A model generated the notes under the pieces. That model ran no database searches. It saw only the letters and a list, made by a program, of their open reading frames with translations, and was not told where the DNA came from. Positions 1-7,514 of a DNA stretch of 52,402 nt are shown here, one piece after another (the stretch's first letter is position 1; each line of letters begins with the position of its first letter). Source of the stretch: JAKAXG01 sp035702985. GTDB lineage: Bacteria; Actinomycetota; Acidimicrobiia; Acidimicrobiales; Palsa-688. The DNA is taken from positions 1 through 52,402 of the forward strand of contig DASSZD010000081.1 in NCBI GenBank assembly GCA_035702985.1. The letters run 5' to 3'. The position numbers and the translations under genes were made by a program.

Positions 1-139
1 GGGGGTGGAGCTGGGCAAGGAACTGGCCCAGAAGATCGTGCCGGAACTGGCCTCCGACTCGGTTCCCCCGCTGGAGCACGACTCCTCCACCACCGCCCTC
101 ATCCGGCGATACCGCTCCGGCCGGGGCCGGGCCGTGTAG
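1..139 (+). CDS. pgi: Glucose-6-phosphate isomerase, C-terminal fragment
   Basis: Only the last 45 residues are present, because the gene enters from the left edge; the reading frame begins at base 2. The peptide starts GVELGKELAQKI and ends HDSSTTALIRRYRSGRGRAV. This matches the C-terminal helix and tail of bacterial glucose-6-phosphate isomerase, where a conserved GVELGK segment lies shortly before the end. The enzyme interconverts glucose-6-phosphate and fructose-6-phosphate in the cytoplasm. The stop TAG at 137-139 runs straight into a 13-bp repeat array. The identification rests on a short peptide, but the match is specific. Confidence 0.8.
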   Translation, partial: GVELGKELAQKIVPELASDSVPPLEHDSSTTALIRRYRSGRGRAV

Positions 140-142
140 CCG

Positions 143-298
143 GGCCGTGCAGTCGGGGCGTGCGTTCGGGGCGTGCAGTCGGTGCGTGCAGCCGGGGCGT
201 GCGGTCGGTGCGTGCAGCCAGGCCGTGCAGCCGGGGCGTGCAGCCGGGCCGAGCACCCAGGCCGTGCAGCCGGAGCGTGCAGCCAGGCCGTGCAGCCG
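143..298. repeat. 13-bp minisatellite, 12 tandem copies
   Basis: Twelve consecutive 13-bp units of the form GGGCGTGCAGCCG, with variants such as GTGCGTGCAGTCG and GGCCGTGCAGCCA, begin four bases after the pgi stop codon. Substitutions concentrate at unit positions 2, 3, 11 and 13, and length is conserved. Further degenerate units of the same kind recur at about 371-409. Because 13 is not a multiple of three, long open frames appear here on both strands, but they are low-complexity and have no family resemblance, so I treat the array as non-coding. Confidence 0.85.
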
Positions 299-510
299 GG
301 GCCTGTCCCGGTGCGGGGGCCCGTCCCGATGCCGGGGCCTGTCTCGGTGCCCCTCCCCGGCTGGTCCGGGCCGTGCAGCCAGGCCGCGTAGTCGGGCCAT
401 GTAGCCGGGGCCCGTCCCCGGCTGGTCCGGGTCCTCGCCCGGTGGGCGGGGTCGGCCGGCGGCGCTGCCGGAGCCGGCGCTGTCGGAGCCGGCGCTGTCG
501 GTGTCGGCGA
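299..510. repeat. Degenerate repeats, including a 15-bp triplicate
   Basis: This G+C-rich non-coding stretch continues the minisatellite. Related 13-bp units resume at 371-409. A 16-bp block CCCCGGCTGGTCCGGG occurs at about 355 and again at about 415. A separate 15-bp unit (GGCGCTGTCGGAGCC) is present three times at 461-505. No credible gene is seen in the gap between pgi and the MBL-fold gene. Confidence 0.65.
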
Positions 511-544
511 ACTGGTGACAGGAACGGCAACTGGGGACAGAAAA

Positions 545-559
545 CGACACACCGTGTCG
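545..559. promoter_or_regulatory. Inverted repeat, possible operator of the MBL-fold gene
   Basis: CGACAC-ACC-GTGTCG is a perfect 6-bp inverted repeat. It sits in a locally A/T-richer stretch (510-600) about 80 bases upstream of the MBL-fold start. Position and symmetry suggest a regulator site, but the regulator is unknown and no neighbouring regulator gene points to one. Confidence 0.3.
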
Positions 560-637
560 ATATTCGTCACCGGTTGCATTTTGTGTCACCAGAATGAGCG
601 GAGGACGGGCCGCCCGGCGGCCTACGCTCGGCCCCTG

Positions 638-1579
638 ATGAGCACCTCGCACCACGATCACCCGCAGCTGGGCGACCCGCGGGTGCAGGAGGTGAGCGAG
701 GGGATCTTCGCCTACATCCAGCCCGACGGAACCTGGTACATCAACAACACCGGGTTCGTGGTCGGATCCGACGGGGTCACCAGCATCGACACCTGCTCCA
801 CCGAACGGCGCACCCGGGCCTACCTGGAGGCCGTGGCCACCGTGACCGACCGACCGGTACGGACGCTGGTCAACACCCACCATCACGGCGACCACACCTA
901 CGGCAACTGCCTGCTGCCCGGCGCCACCATCGTCGGCCACGAGGGCACCCGCACCGAGATGATGGCCGCCGGGCCGCCGGCGAACCGGGGGGTGTGGGAC
1001 GACGTCGAGTGGGGCGACATCCGGTTGTCCCCGCCGTTCCTGACCTTCACCGACTCGCTGACGCTGTGGTCGGACGACCTGGAGTGCCGGATCATCCACG
1101 TCGGCGGGCCGGCCCACACCACCAACGACTCGGTGGTGTGGGTGCCGGGGCGGTCGGTGCTGTTCTGCGGGGATCTCCTGTTCAACCAGGGCACCCCGTT
1201 CGTCCTCATGGGCTCGGTGGTGGGCGCCGTCGAGGTGCTCGAGACGGTGATCGCCCCGCTCGGCGCCGAGGTGATCGTGCCCGGGCACGGCCCGGTGTGC
1301 GGCCCGGAACTGATCGGCGACGTGGTGGGCTACCTGCGCTTCGTGCTGGCCACCGCCGAGGCCGGGGTGGCCGCCGGGGTCAGCCCGCTGGAGGCCGCCC
1401 GCAGCTGCGACCTGGGCCCCTACGCCGGCCTGTCCGACCCGGAGCGCATCGTCGGCAACCTGCACCGGGCCTACGCCGAGTTGACCGGCACCCCCCGGGG
1501 CGGCCCCATCGACCTGCCCGCCGCCGTGGCCGACATGGTGACCTACAACGGGGGCCGGCCTCTCACCTGCCGGGCCTGA
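638..1579 (+). CDS. Metallo-beta-lactamase-fold hydrolase
   Basis: The 313-residue protein begins MSTSHHDHPQLGDPRVQEV. The frame is open further upstream, but the homologous-looking region starts here. The metal-binding HxHxDH motif is visible as THHHGDHTYGN near residue 88. Later histidines that complete a binuclear site lie in HVGGPAHTTNDS, FCGDLLFNQG and VPGHGPV. This fits MBL-fold hydrolases of the glyoxalase II / quinoprotein-relay-like type; the substrate cannot be told from sequence. No signal peptide is seen, so it is probably cytoplasmic. There is no strong Shine-Dalgarno sequence. The stop abuts the stop of the convergent pirin gene. Confidence 0.8.
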   Translation: MSTSHHDHPQLGDPRVQEVSEGIFAYIQPDGTWYINNTGFVVGSDGVTSIDTCSTERRTRAYLEAVATVTDRPVRTLVNTHHHGDHTYGNCLLPGATIVGHEGTRTEMMAAGPPANRGVWDDVEWGDIRLSPPFLTFTDSLTLWSDDLECRIIHVGGPAHTTNDSVVWVPGRSVLFCGDLLFNQGTPFVLMGSVVGAVEVLETVIAPLGAEVIVPGHGPVCGPELIGDVVGYLRFVLATAEAGVAAGVSPLEAARSCDLGPYAGLSDPERIVGNLHRAYAELTGTPRGGPIDLPAAVADMVTYNGGRPLTCRA

Positions 1580-2344
1580 TCAGCCAACGGTGGCGTGCAT
1601 CTCCCACACCAGGATCTCGGCCGCCGTGGTGGCGGTCACCCGCTGGCCGCCGGTCGCCGTGAACCGCACGGCGTCGCCCTGCCCGAGCGGCCCGGCCCCT
1701 TCGAGGTCCGCCTGGCCCCGGGCCAGGAACAGGTGCAGGAACGGGGCCTCCGGCAGCTCGACGCTCTGACCCGGCTGGAGGCGGGCGGCGTGCAGGGCGG
1801 CGTAGCGGTTCTGGATGCGGATGGCCGCCGCCCCGGCGTGTCGGTCCATCCCCGACGCCACCGTCACCAGCCCCCCGGCGAGGAGCTCGTGGTCGATCTC
1901 CAGCTGCTCGTAGCCGGGGGTGATGCCACCCTCGTCGGGGACGACCCACATCTGCACGAAGCGCACCGGCTCCCGGTGGCGGTCACCGCCGATGCGCCAG
2001 CTGTCGTTCTTCTCCGAGTGCAGGATGCCGGTGCCGGCGCTCATCCGCTGGGCCAAGCCGGGGTAGATCACCCCGGCGTGGCCCTCCGAGTCCTGGTGCA
2101 CCAGTGACCCCTGCAGCACCCAGGTGACGATCTCCATGTCCCGGTGCGGGTGGGTCTCGAAGCCGGTGCCGGCCAGAACGGTGTCGTCGTTGTTGACCAG
2201 CAGCAGCCCGTGGTGGGTGTTGGCCGGATCGTGGTGACCGGAGAAGCTGAAGCTGTGCCTGGAGTCCAGCCATCCCAGCCGGGTCTCGAAGCGATCGCCG
2301 GCCCGGCGCACATCCACGGCAGGGGTCAGATCGATGGTGCTCAT
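1580..2344 (-). CDS. Pirin family protein
   Basis: This 254-residue bicupin starts at the ATG complementary to 2342-2344. The N-terminal cupin carries the pirin metal ligands: H65 and H67 in THPHRDMEI, and H109 and E111 in ILHSEKND. The spacing matches pirin, whose iron-binding set is three histidines and one glutamate. Bacterial pirins are described as redox-type cofactors or quercetinases; the exact role here is unknown. It is convergent with the MBL-fold gene, with stop codons adjacent, and shares its strand with the downstream-lying xdhC-like gene, 72 bases away. Confidence 0.9.
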   Translation of the reverse strand: MSTIDLTPAVDVRRAGDRFETRLGWLDSRHSFSFSGHHDPANTHHGLLLVNNDDTVLAGTGFETHPHRDMEIVTWVLQGSLVHQDSEGHAGVIYPGLAQRMSAGTGILHSEKNDSWRIGGDRHREPVRFVQMWVVPDEGGITPGYEQLEIDHELLAGGLVTVASGMDRHAGAAAIRIQNRYAALHAARLQPGQSVELPEAPFLHLFLARGQADLEGAGPLGQGDAVRFTATGGQRVTATTAAEILVWEMHATVG

Positions 2345-2416
2345 GTGGCGGTCCTTTCGGACCCCCCAATGTAGGGGGAACGGGCCCGATCCGACCGGGT
2401 GGTGGACCGGCCGTGC

Positions 2417-3430
2417 TCAGTGGATGGGGCCGCTGGTGTCGCGCAGGGGCCGGGCGTCCCGCCCGCAGTGGCCGGCCAGGATCTCGGCGACGATGGCCAG
2501 GGCCACCTCGGGAGCACGGCGGCCGCCCAGGTTGAGGCCGATGGGCCGGTGGATGCGCTCGAGCTGTTCCGCCGCCAGCCCGGACGCCGCCAGCCGCTCG
2601 AGCCGGCGGGACTGGGTGCCCCGCGACCCCATCGCCCCAATGTAGGGGGTGGGCCGGGCCAGCCCGGCGGCCAGCACCGCCACGTCGATGTGGGGGTCGT
2701 GGCTGAGCACGATCAGGGCGGCGGTGGCCCCTGCCCAGTCCAGGAGGTCGTCCACGTCGGTGGAGTCGGTGGCCCTGGTCTCCCACCCGAGCAGACCGGC
2801 CTGGGCCTCGATGGCGGCGACCACTTCGCCGGAGCCGACCACCACCAGCCGGGGGGCGGGCACCCACGCCTCGATCAGCGCCACCCCGGCATCGGTCTCC
2901 ACCCGGCGGGTGCTGTTGCGGCCCTCCGCCAGCAGGGCCTTGGCCTGGCCGGCCAGCTCCCCGGCGGCCGACGCGGCCCGCTCGGCCAGACGGCCCCAGG
3001 TCCGCCCGTCCCGGTCCACCGCCACCGCGTCGGGGCCGGCAGCCGGCCCGTCGATGACCGTGATCAGGGCCACCGGGGCCCGCTCGGCCAGCAGCGACCA
3101 CACCTGGGGCGGGATGGCCGACGCCGGCTGGAGCAGCACCTCGGCCTGGCCGCCACAGGCCAGGCCCAGCTCCTTGACGGTGGGGCCGTGGATGGACACG
3201 TTGACCGTCTCCAGCCGGCCGGCGCCGCCGAGCAGGCCGGCCGCCGCCAGTCCCAGCTTCTCGGCTCCGGTGCGGCCCAGCAGCTCCCCGTGGAACCCGC
3301 CGGTGTCGTCGATGGCCACCAGTTCGTCCACGGGCAGGGTGGAGAAACCCTTGAGGTCGATCACCCGGCCGATCACCGCCTCCCTGCCCTCGTCCACGGA
3401 CCGGCGCACGACCTCGGCTACTCGTTGCAT
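2417..3430 (-). CDS. XdhC/CoxI-family molybdoenzyme maturation factor
   Basis: The 337-residue protein has the two-part XdhC/CoxI layout. An N-terminal XdhC_CoxI domain contains the region ending GFHGELLGRTGAE. A C-terminal Rossmann domain (LVVVGSGEVVAAIEAQ) ends with the conserved NLGGRRAPEVALAIVAEILA. Members bind and sulfurate or insert molybdenum cofactor into xanthine dehydrogenase or CO dehydrogenase-type enzymes. No such hydroxylase is encoded in this window, so the client is elsewhere. The start is supported by an AGGAGG Shine-Dalgarno just upstream. It lies divergent from pncA with about 50 bases between starts. Confidence 0.85.
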   Translation of the reverse strand: MQRVAEVVRRSVDEGREAVIGRVIDLKGFSTLPVDELVAIDDTGGFHGELLGRTGAEKLGLAAAGLLGGAGRLETVNVSIHGPTVKELGLACGGQAEVLLQPASAIPPQVWSLLAERAPVALITVIDGPAAGPDAVAVDRDGRTWGRLAERAASAAGELAGQAKALLAEGRNSTRRVETDAGVALIEAWVPAPRLVVVGSGEVVAAIEAQAGLLGWETRATDSTDVDDLLDWAGATAALIVLSHDPHIDVAVLAAGLARPTPYIGAMGSRGTQSRRLERLAASGLAAEQLERIHRPIGLNLGGRRAPEVALAIVAEILAGHCGRDARPLRDTSGPIH

Positions 3431-3479
3431 GCAAATGACCTCCTACCCCAGAAACTACGCCGGTCCCAGCGGTAGCGTC

Positions 3480-4055
3480 GTGGTTGTGGGTACTGCGCTG
3501 ATCGTCGTGGACGTGCAGCGGGACTTCTGCGAGGGAGGGTCGCTGGCCGTTCCTGGCGGAGAGGCGGCCGCCGCCGGCATAACCGACCTGATAGAGGCGG
3601 CCGGGGACCTGTACTCGGTGGTGGTGGCCACCCGGGACTGGCACGTGGATCCGGGCCGTCATTTCGCCCCGGCAGGGGAGGAACCCGACTACCAGGAGAC
3701 GTGGCCGGAGCACTGCGTGGCCGACACCGAGGGCGCCGCCTGGCACCCGGACCTGCACCTGCCCGACCGCACCGTGGTGGTCTCCAAGGGCGAGAAGGAA
3801 GCGGCATACAGCGGGTTCGAGGGCCGCACCCCCGACGGTGAGCAGCTGGGTCCCTTCCTGCGCCACCACGGGGTGGACCGGGTGGACATCGTCGGGATCG
3901 CGACCAGCTTCTGCGTCAGGGCCACCGCGCTCGACGCTCTAGGGGAGGGCTTCGCCACCCGGGTGCTGGCGCCCCTGACCGCCGACGTCGACGCCGCCCG
4001 CACACCGGCCACCCTGGACGAGCTGGCCCGGGCCGGGGCCCGGATCGCCGGCTGA
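3480..4055 (+). CDS. pncA: Nicotinamidase / pyrazinamidase
   Basis: This 191-residue isochorismatase-fold amidase deamidates nicotinamide to nicotinate for NAD salvage. All catalytic features are present: the Asp in IVVDVQRDFCEGG near the N-terminus, the metal site DWHVDPGRHF, the Lys in VVSKGEKEAAYSGFEG, and the nucleophile Cys in IATSFCVRATALDA. The GTG at 3480 or the in-frame GTG at 3486 could be the start; no clear Shine-Dalgarno decides. Transcription is divergent from the xdhC-like gene and convergent with tspO, six bases apart. Confidence 0.9.
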   Translation: MVVGTALIVVDVQRDFCEGGSLAVPGGEAAAAGITDLIEAAGDLYSVVVATRDWHVDPGRHFAPAGEEPDYQETWPEHCVADTEGAAWHPDLHLPDRTVVVSKGEKEAAYSGFEGRTPDGEQLGPFLRHHGVDRVDIVGIATSFCVRATALDALGEGFATRVLAPLTADVDAARTPATLDELARAGARIAG

Positions 4056-4061
4056 ACCGTC

Positions 4062-4559
4062 CTAGCCCTGGGGGACCCGGCCCGGGTCGCCCACCGCGAC
4101 GGTGAGGGCGGTGGCGAACAGGCTCCAGCCCAGGTAGGGAACCAGCAGGGCTGCGGCGACCCGGTCCCGGCGGCCGGCCACCACCACCTCGGCGGCCACC
4201 GCCACGTCCAGAGCAGCGATCACCCCCAGCGAAGCCGGGCGGGAGCGGGCCGAGAAGAACGCCCACGGCCACGCCGCGTTGAGCGCCAGCTGCCCGGCGT
4301 GCAGGGCGGCCAGGCCGCCGGAGCGGTCGGGGTCGGCTCGCCGGGCCCGCCACAGGGACACGGCCATGGCGGCGTAGAGGGCGGTCCACACCGGACCGAA
4401 CAGCGAGGCCGGCGGCGCCCACCGGGGCTTGTCCAGCCTCCCGTACACGGCCGGAGCCTTCCGGGCGCCCAGGCCACCCACTCCCGCCGCCAGCAACGAT
4501 CCGGCCACCCCCGGGACGGGGCCGGTCCGGAGCTTCGAAGGTATGGCTGCCATCGCCAT
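4062..4559 (-). CDS. tspO: TspO/MBR family membrane protein
   Basis: The 165-residue protein has five predicted membrane segments and the TspO hallmark WAPPASLFGPVWTALYAAM near residues 47-65. There is also a tryptophan-rich stretch (AAWPWAFFSARSRP) corresponding to the helix 3-4 region. TspO proteins bind tetrapyrroles and are linked to stress and porphyrin handling. An alternative start lies two codons downstream. It is convergent with pncA and lies 31 bases from the stop of the ATP-binding regulator on the same strand. Confidence 0.88.
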   Translation of the reverse strand: MAMAAIPSKLRTGPVPGVAGSLLAAGVGGLGARKAPAVYGRLDKPRWAPPASLFGPVWTALYAAMAVSLWRARRADPDRSGGLAALHAGQLALNAAWPWAFFSARSRPASLGVIAALDVAVAAEVVVAGRRDRVAAALLVPYLGWSLFATALTVAVGDPGRVPQG

Positions 4560-4590
4560 CGACCCTACCGGCGGCCGGCCGGTACCGGCC

Positions 4591-4998
4591 CTATCCGGTG
4601 AGCTCGAACCACACGACCTTGCCGCCCTCCACCGGCCGCCAGCCCCAGCGGGACGCCAGCAGCTCGATGAGCAGCAGGCCCCGGCCGTGGGTGGCGTCCT
4701 GGGCCGGGGAGGTGAGGACCGGCGCCGCCCCCGAGCTGTCGCGCACCTCCACCGAGACCATCCTGGGCGTCCGGCATTCGACGGTCAGCCGGAACGGGCT
4801 GGCGGCGTGGAGGATGGCATTGGTCACCACCTCGCTGACCAGCAGCTCCGCCGTCTCGACCAGATCGGGAAGGCGCCAGGACCGCAGGGTGGACGCCACG
4901 AACGAACGGGCGTGGCGGACCGCCTGGGGGTCGGCGGCGCAGTCGATCTCGGCGCGCTGAAGCACTGAGGGGCGGGACTCCTTCCGGGCGGTTGTCAC
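4591..4998 (-). CDS. Small HATPase_c ATP-binding regulatory protein (RsbW-like)
   Basis: The 135-residue single-domain protein has a GTG start. It shows the GHKL N-box ELLVSEVVTNAILHA and the G2-like HGRGLLLIELLA, followed by a short C-terminal strand. This is typical of the many stand-alone anti-sigma or switch kinases in actinobacteria, which bind ATP and may phosphorylate an anti-sigma antagonist. No sigma factor or STAS partner is next to it, so the partner is unknown. It probably acts in the cytoplasm. Confidence 0.75.
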   Translation of the reverse strand: MTTARKESRPSVLQRAEIDCAADPQAVRHARSFVASTLRSWRLPDLVETAELLVSEVVTNAILHAASPFRLTVECRTPRMVSVEVRDSSGAAPVLTSPAQDATHGRGLLLIELLASRWGWRPVEGGKVVWFELTG

Positions 4999-5077
4999 CC
5001 GCTCCGCTGGGCTCTGAGCGCCGTACAGCTACCCGATCTTCAGCGGATGACCCACAGAAAACCTGCGCGGCCGGCGC

Positions 5078-5794
5078 TCAGTCCATTCGCCCGGACCGCT
5101 CCGTGTGGCGGTCCAGCAGTTCCATGGTCGTGGCCAGGCGGACCCGGAGCGCCTCGAGCGCGGTGCGGGTCCGGTCGAGGCCGGCGTTCAGTTGGGCCAC
5201 GTCGCCGGCCAGGACCCGGCTGGCCTCCTCCCGGGCCCCGATCCGGGCCGCCGCCCGGATCCTCTCGGCGTCCTCCACCGCCAGCCGGCGGATGCGCTCG
5301 GCGTCCTCCCTGGCCTGCACCGCCCGGGCCGTCTCGCGCTCCGCCGCGGTGAGGGCCGACGTCAGCACCTCCTCGGCCTCCCTGACCGTGGCGGCCAGCT
5401 CCGGTATGGCCTCGGCGTCGACCGGTGTCCACGACCGGGGAGCCGCCCCGGCGGGTCCCGGCGACAGGGTCGCCCCCGACGGCGCGGACGGCATGCCCGG
5501 CGCCCCGCCCGCCCCAGCCGGCACGCCGGCCCCGGCGGGCACGCTCACCCCGGCGGGCACGGTCACATCAGCCGGCACGGTCACATCAGCCGGCACGCCG
5601 GCCCCGGCCGGCTCAGTCACCCCGGCGGGCGGCAGGGTCACCCCGGCAGCCCGCACGCCGGCCCCGGCCGCGACGTCCTCGGCCTCCCGGCGCAGCTGCT
5701 CGGCCCGCTCGAGCGCCTGGCGCTCGGCGTCGGACACCAGGAGGCGGGCCGCCTCCAGATCCTTCAGCTCCCGCCGACGGGCGAAGCGCCGCAT
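5078..5794 (-). CDS. Coiled-coil protein with low-complexity repeat linker
   Basis: The 238-residue protein is not recognised as a family. Residues 1-45 and about 125-238 are Glu/Arg/Ala-rich and predicted coiled coil. They flank a Pro/Val/Ala/Gly linker made of tandem ADVTVP/AGVSVP-like hexapeptides encoded by 18-bp direct repeats (about 5505-5650). There is a good Shine-Dalgarno (AGGGAGG) before the ATG. No signal peptide or membrane segment is visible. The layout resembles DivIVA-like or filament-forming scaffold proteins only in general character, so no function is assigned. Confidence 0.6.
   Translation of the reverse strand: MRRFARRRELKDLEAARLLVSDAERQALERAEQLRREAEDVAAGAGVRAAGVTLPPAGVTEPAGAGVPADVTVPADVTVPAGVSVPAGAGVPAGAGGAPGMPSAPSGATLSPGPAGAAPRSWTPVDAEAIPELAATVREAEEVLTSALTAAERETARAVQAREDAERIRRLAVEDAERIRAAARIGAREEASRVLAGDVAQLNAGLDRTRTALEALRVRLATTMELLDRHTERSGRMD
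5505..5650. repeat. 18-bp in-frame coding repeats
   Basis: Direct repeats of roughly 18 bp, such as CCGGCACGGTCACATCAG, lie within the coiled-coil gene. The unit length is a multiple of three, so copy changes preserve the frame and lengthen or shorten the ADVTVP-type linker. The two central copies are identical, which suggests recent duplication. Confidence 0.7.
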
Positions 5795-5881
5795 CCGATC
5801 GAGCCTCCCTGCTTGAGCAGGAGACGAGGCTACCCCGAACCGGGCCCCGGCGCCGGGCGCCGGGGCCGGGTCAGGGGCCGG

Positions 5882-7363
5882 TCAGACGGCCACCAGGTCC
5901 GGTTCCACCGACACGTCGCGGCGGGAGGCCCGCAGCAGGAACAGGCAGGCCAGCGAGGCGGCTGCCAGCAGGGCGCTGCTCACCAGGAAGGCGGTGGTGT
6001 AGCCGTGAACGGCGGCGGCCCGGACGGCAGCCGGCCCGTGACCGGCCAGATAGCCGGTGGTGGCCGAGGCGGCCACCGTGTTGAGCAGGGCCACGCCCAG
6101 CGAGCCGCCGGTCTGCTGGGTGGTGTTGACCAGGGCGCTGGCCACCCCGGCGTCAGCGGCATCCACCCCGATCAGGGCGGTGCTGCTGAGCGGCACGAAG
6201 CTGGTGCCCATGCCCAGGCTCATCAGCAGCTCCGGGGGCAGGATGTGGGCGAAGTAGGTGCTGTCGGCGTGCACCTGGGCGAAGACCAGCAGGCCCACGG
6301 CGGCCAGGGCGAAGCCCCCGAACATGAGCGGCCGGGGCCCGACCCGGGGCAGCAGCCGGCTGGAGAGGGTGGCGCCGGTGACGATCCCGACCGAGAACGG
6401 CAGGAAGGCGAACCCGCTGCGGATGGCCGAGTACCCCAGGGTCTGCTGGAGGTAGTAGGTCAGGAACAGGAAGGTGGCGAACATGGCGATGCCGGCCAGG
6501 AGCGAAGCCAGGTAGGAGCCGCCCCGGTTCCGGTCGACCACCACCCGCAGGGGCAGCAGCGGGCTGGAGGTACGCAGCTCGATCAGGACGAACACCGCCA
6601 GCAGCCCCAGCCCCGCCGCCACCAGCGACAGGGTGCCGGCCGAACCCCACCCGGCCGTCTCGGCCCGGTTGAACCCGTACACCAGGGCCACCAGGCCGGC
6701 GGTGGAGGTGAAGGCGCCGGGCAGGTCGTAGTGGGAGCCGCGCTCGGCCCGGCTCTCGGCCACCAGCCGGGTGGCGGCCAGGGCCGCACCTACGGCGATG
6801 GGGGCATTGATCAGCAGGGTCCACCGCCACGAGATGTACTGGGTGAGCAGGCCGCCCAGGATCAGCCCGATGGCGGCGCCGCCGCCGGCGATGGCCCCGT
6901 ACACCCCGAATGCCCGGGCCCGCTCCCGGGCCTCGGTGAAGGTGACGGTGATCAGCGACAGGGCGGCCGGGGCCATCAGGGCGGCCATGGCCCCCTGCAG
7001 GGCCCGGGACCCGAAGAGCATGGCCGGGCTCTGGGCCAGGCCGCCCAGGGCCGAGGCCGCGGCGAAGCCCAGCAGGCTGAGCACGAACATGCGCTTGCGT
7101 CCCAGATAGTCGGCGATGCGGCCGCCGAGCAGCAGCAGGCCACCGAAGGCCAGCGTGTAGGCGGTCATGACCCACTGGCGGTCGGCCACCGAGATGTGCA
7201 GGGCGTGCTGGGCCGAGGGCAGGGCGATGGTGACCACGGTGGCGTCGAGAACGATCATGAGCTGGGCGATGGCGATCACCGCCAGGGCCTTGAACCGGCG
7301 GGGATCGGGCGAGCCGGCGGGGGCGGGCAGGGAGGTGTAGAGGCCTTCGGATGTGGTGGCCAT
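5882..7363 (-). CDS. MFS multidrug exporter, DHA2/EmrB type
   Basis: The 493-residue membrane protein has about 14 predicted helices. It shows the DHA2 family N-terminus (MIVLDATVVTIALPS), motif A (GGRIADYLGRKRMFVLSL), and the motif C region rich in Gly near IAGGGAAIGLILGG. Proton-driven export of a toxic compound is the family role; the substrate is unknown. It is divergent from a TetR gene. Its own promoter is visible: TTGACA (7468-7473) and TATAGT (7444-7449) on the minus strand, 18 bp apart, with a perfect operator palindrome in the spacer. Repression by the neighbouring TetR is therefore likely. Confidence 0.9.
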   Translation of the reverse strand: MATTSEGLYTSLPAPAGSPDPRRFKALAVIAIAQLMIVLDATVVTIALPSAQHALHISVADRQWVMTAYTLAFGGLLLLGGRIADYLGRKRMFVLSLLGFAAASALGGLAQSPAMLFGSRALQGAMAALMAPAALSLITVTFTEARERARAFGVYGAIAGGGAAIGLILGGLLTQYISWRWTLLINAPIAVGAALAATRLVAESRAERGSHYDLPGAFTSTAGLVALVYGFNRAETAGWGSAGTLSLVAAGLGLLAVFVLIELRTSSPLLPLRVVVDRNRGGSYLASLLAGIAMFATFLFLTYYLQQTLGYSAIRSGFAFLPFSVGIVTGATLSSRLLPRVGPRPLMFGGFALAAVGLLVFAQVHADSTYFAHILPPELLMSLGMGTSFVPLSSTALIGVDAADAGVASALVNTTQQTGGSLGVALLNTVAASATTGYLAGHGPAAVRAAAVHGYTTAFLVSSALLAAASLACLFLLRASRRDVSVEPDLVAV

Positions 7364-7410
7364 GGCACTTCTTTCTTGTTTCTTGGTCTGGGTTCTTCCG
7401 AGGGGGGCGG

Positions 7411-7473
7411 TATAATCGGAGCGTGCGTTCCGATTCGTCGACCACTATACGGAACGATCGTTCCGTTTGTCAA
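7411..7473. promoter_or_regulatory. Divergent MFS/TetR promoter region with two operators
   Basis: Operator 1 is CGGAACGATCGTTCCG at 7450-7465, a perfect 16-bp palindrome. It lies exactly between the minus-strand -35 TTGACA (7468-7473) and -10 TATAGT (7444-7449). Operator 2 is CGGAGCGTGCGTTCCG at 7417-7432, an imperfect copy whose centre is 33 bp, about three helix turns, away. A plus-strand -10 TATAAT sits at 7411-7416, immediately next to operator 2. Binding of one repressor would thus shut both promoters. The sites are seen directly; assigning them to the adjacent TetR is inference. Confidence 0.8.
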
Positions 7474-7514
7474 CGGATTATCCCCGTGACCGCGGCCGCC
7501 CCGGTGATCCGGCG

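Noticed and set aside
143..298. Possible CRISPR array
   Set aside because: Units are contiguous 13-mers without unique spacers and there are no cas genes nearby.
143..597. Overlapping Arg/Gly/Pro-rich frames on both strands over the 13-bp repeats
   Set aside because: They arise because GC-rich tandem repeats lack stop codons in all frames; composition is repeat-driven and no domain is visible.
1983..3869. A 628-codon minus-strand frame across pirin, xdhC and pncA
   Set aside because: It lies antisense or out of frame to three well-supported genes and has no recognisable domain; a shadow of high GC3.
5425..6084. Ser/Arg/Pro-rich plus-strand frame opposite the coiled-coil gene
   Set aside because: Low-complexity antisense of the repeat region; no start signal.
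5105..7489. A 794-codon plus-strand frame opposite the MFS gene
   Set aside because: Antisense shadow; Gln/Gly/His-rich composition typical of the complement of GC-rich membrane genes.
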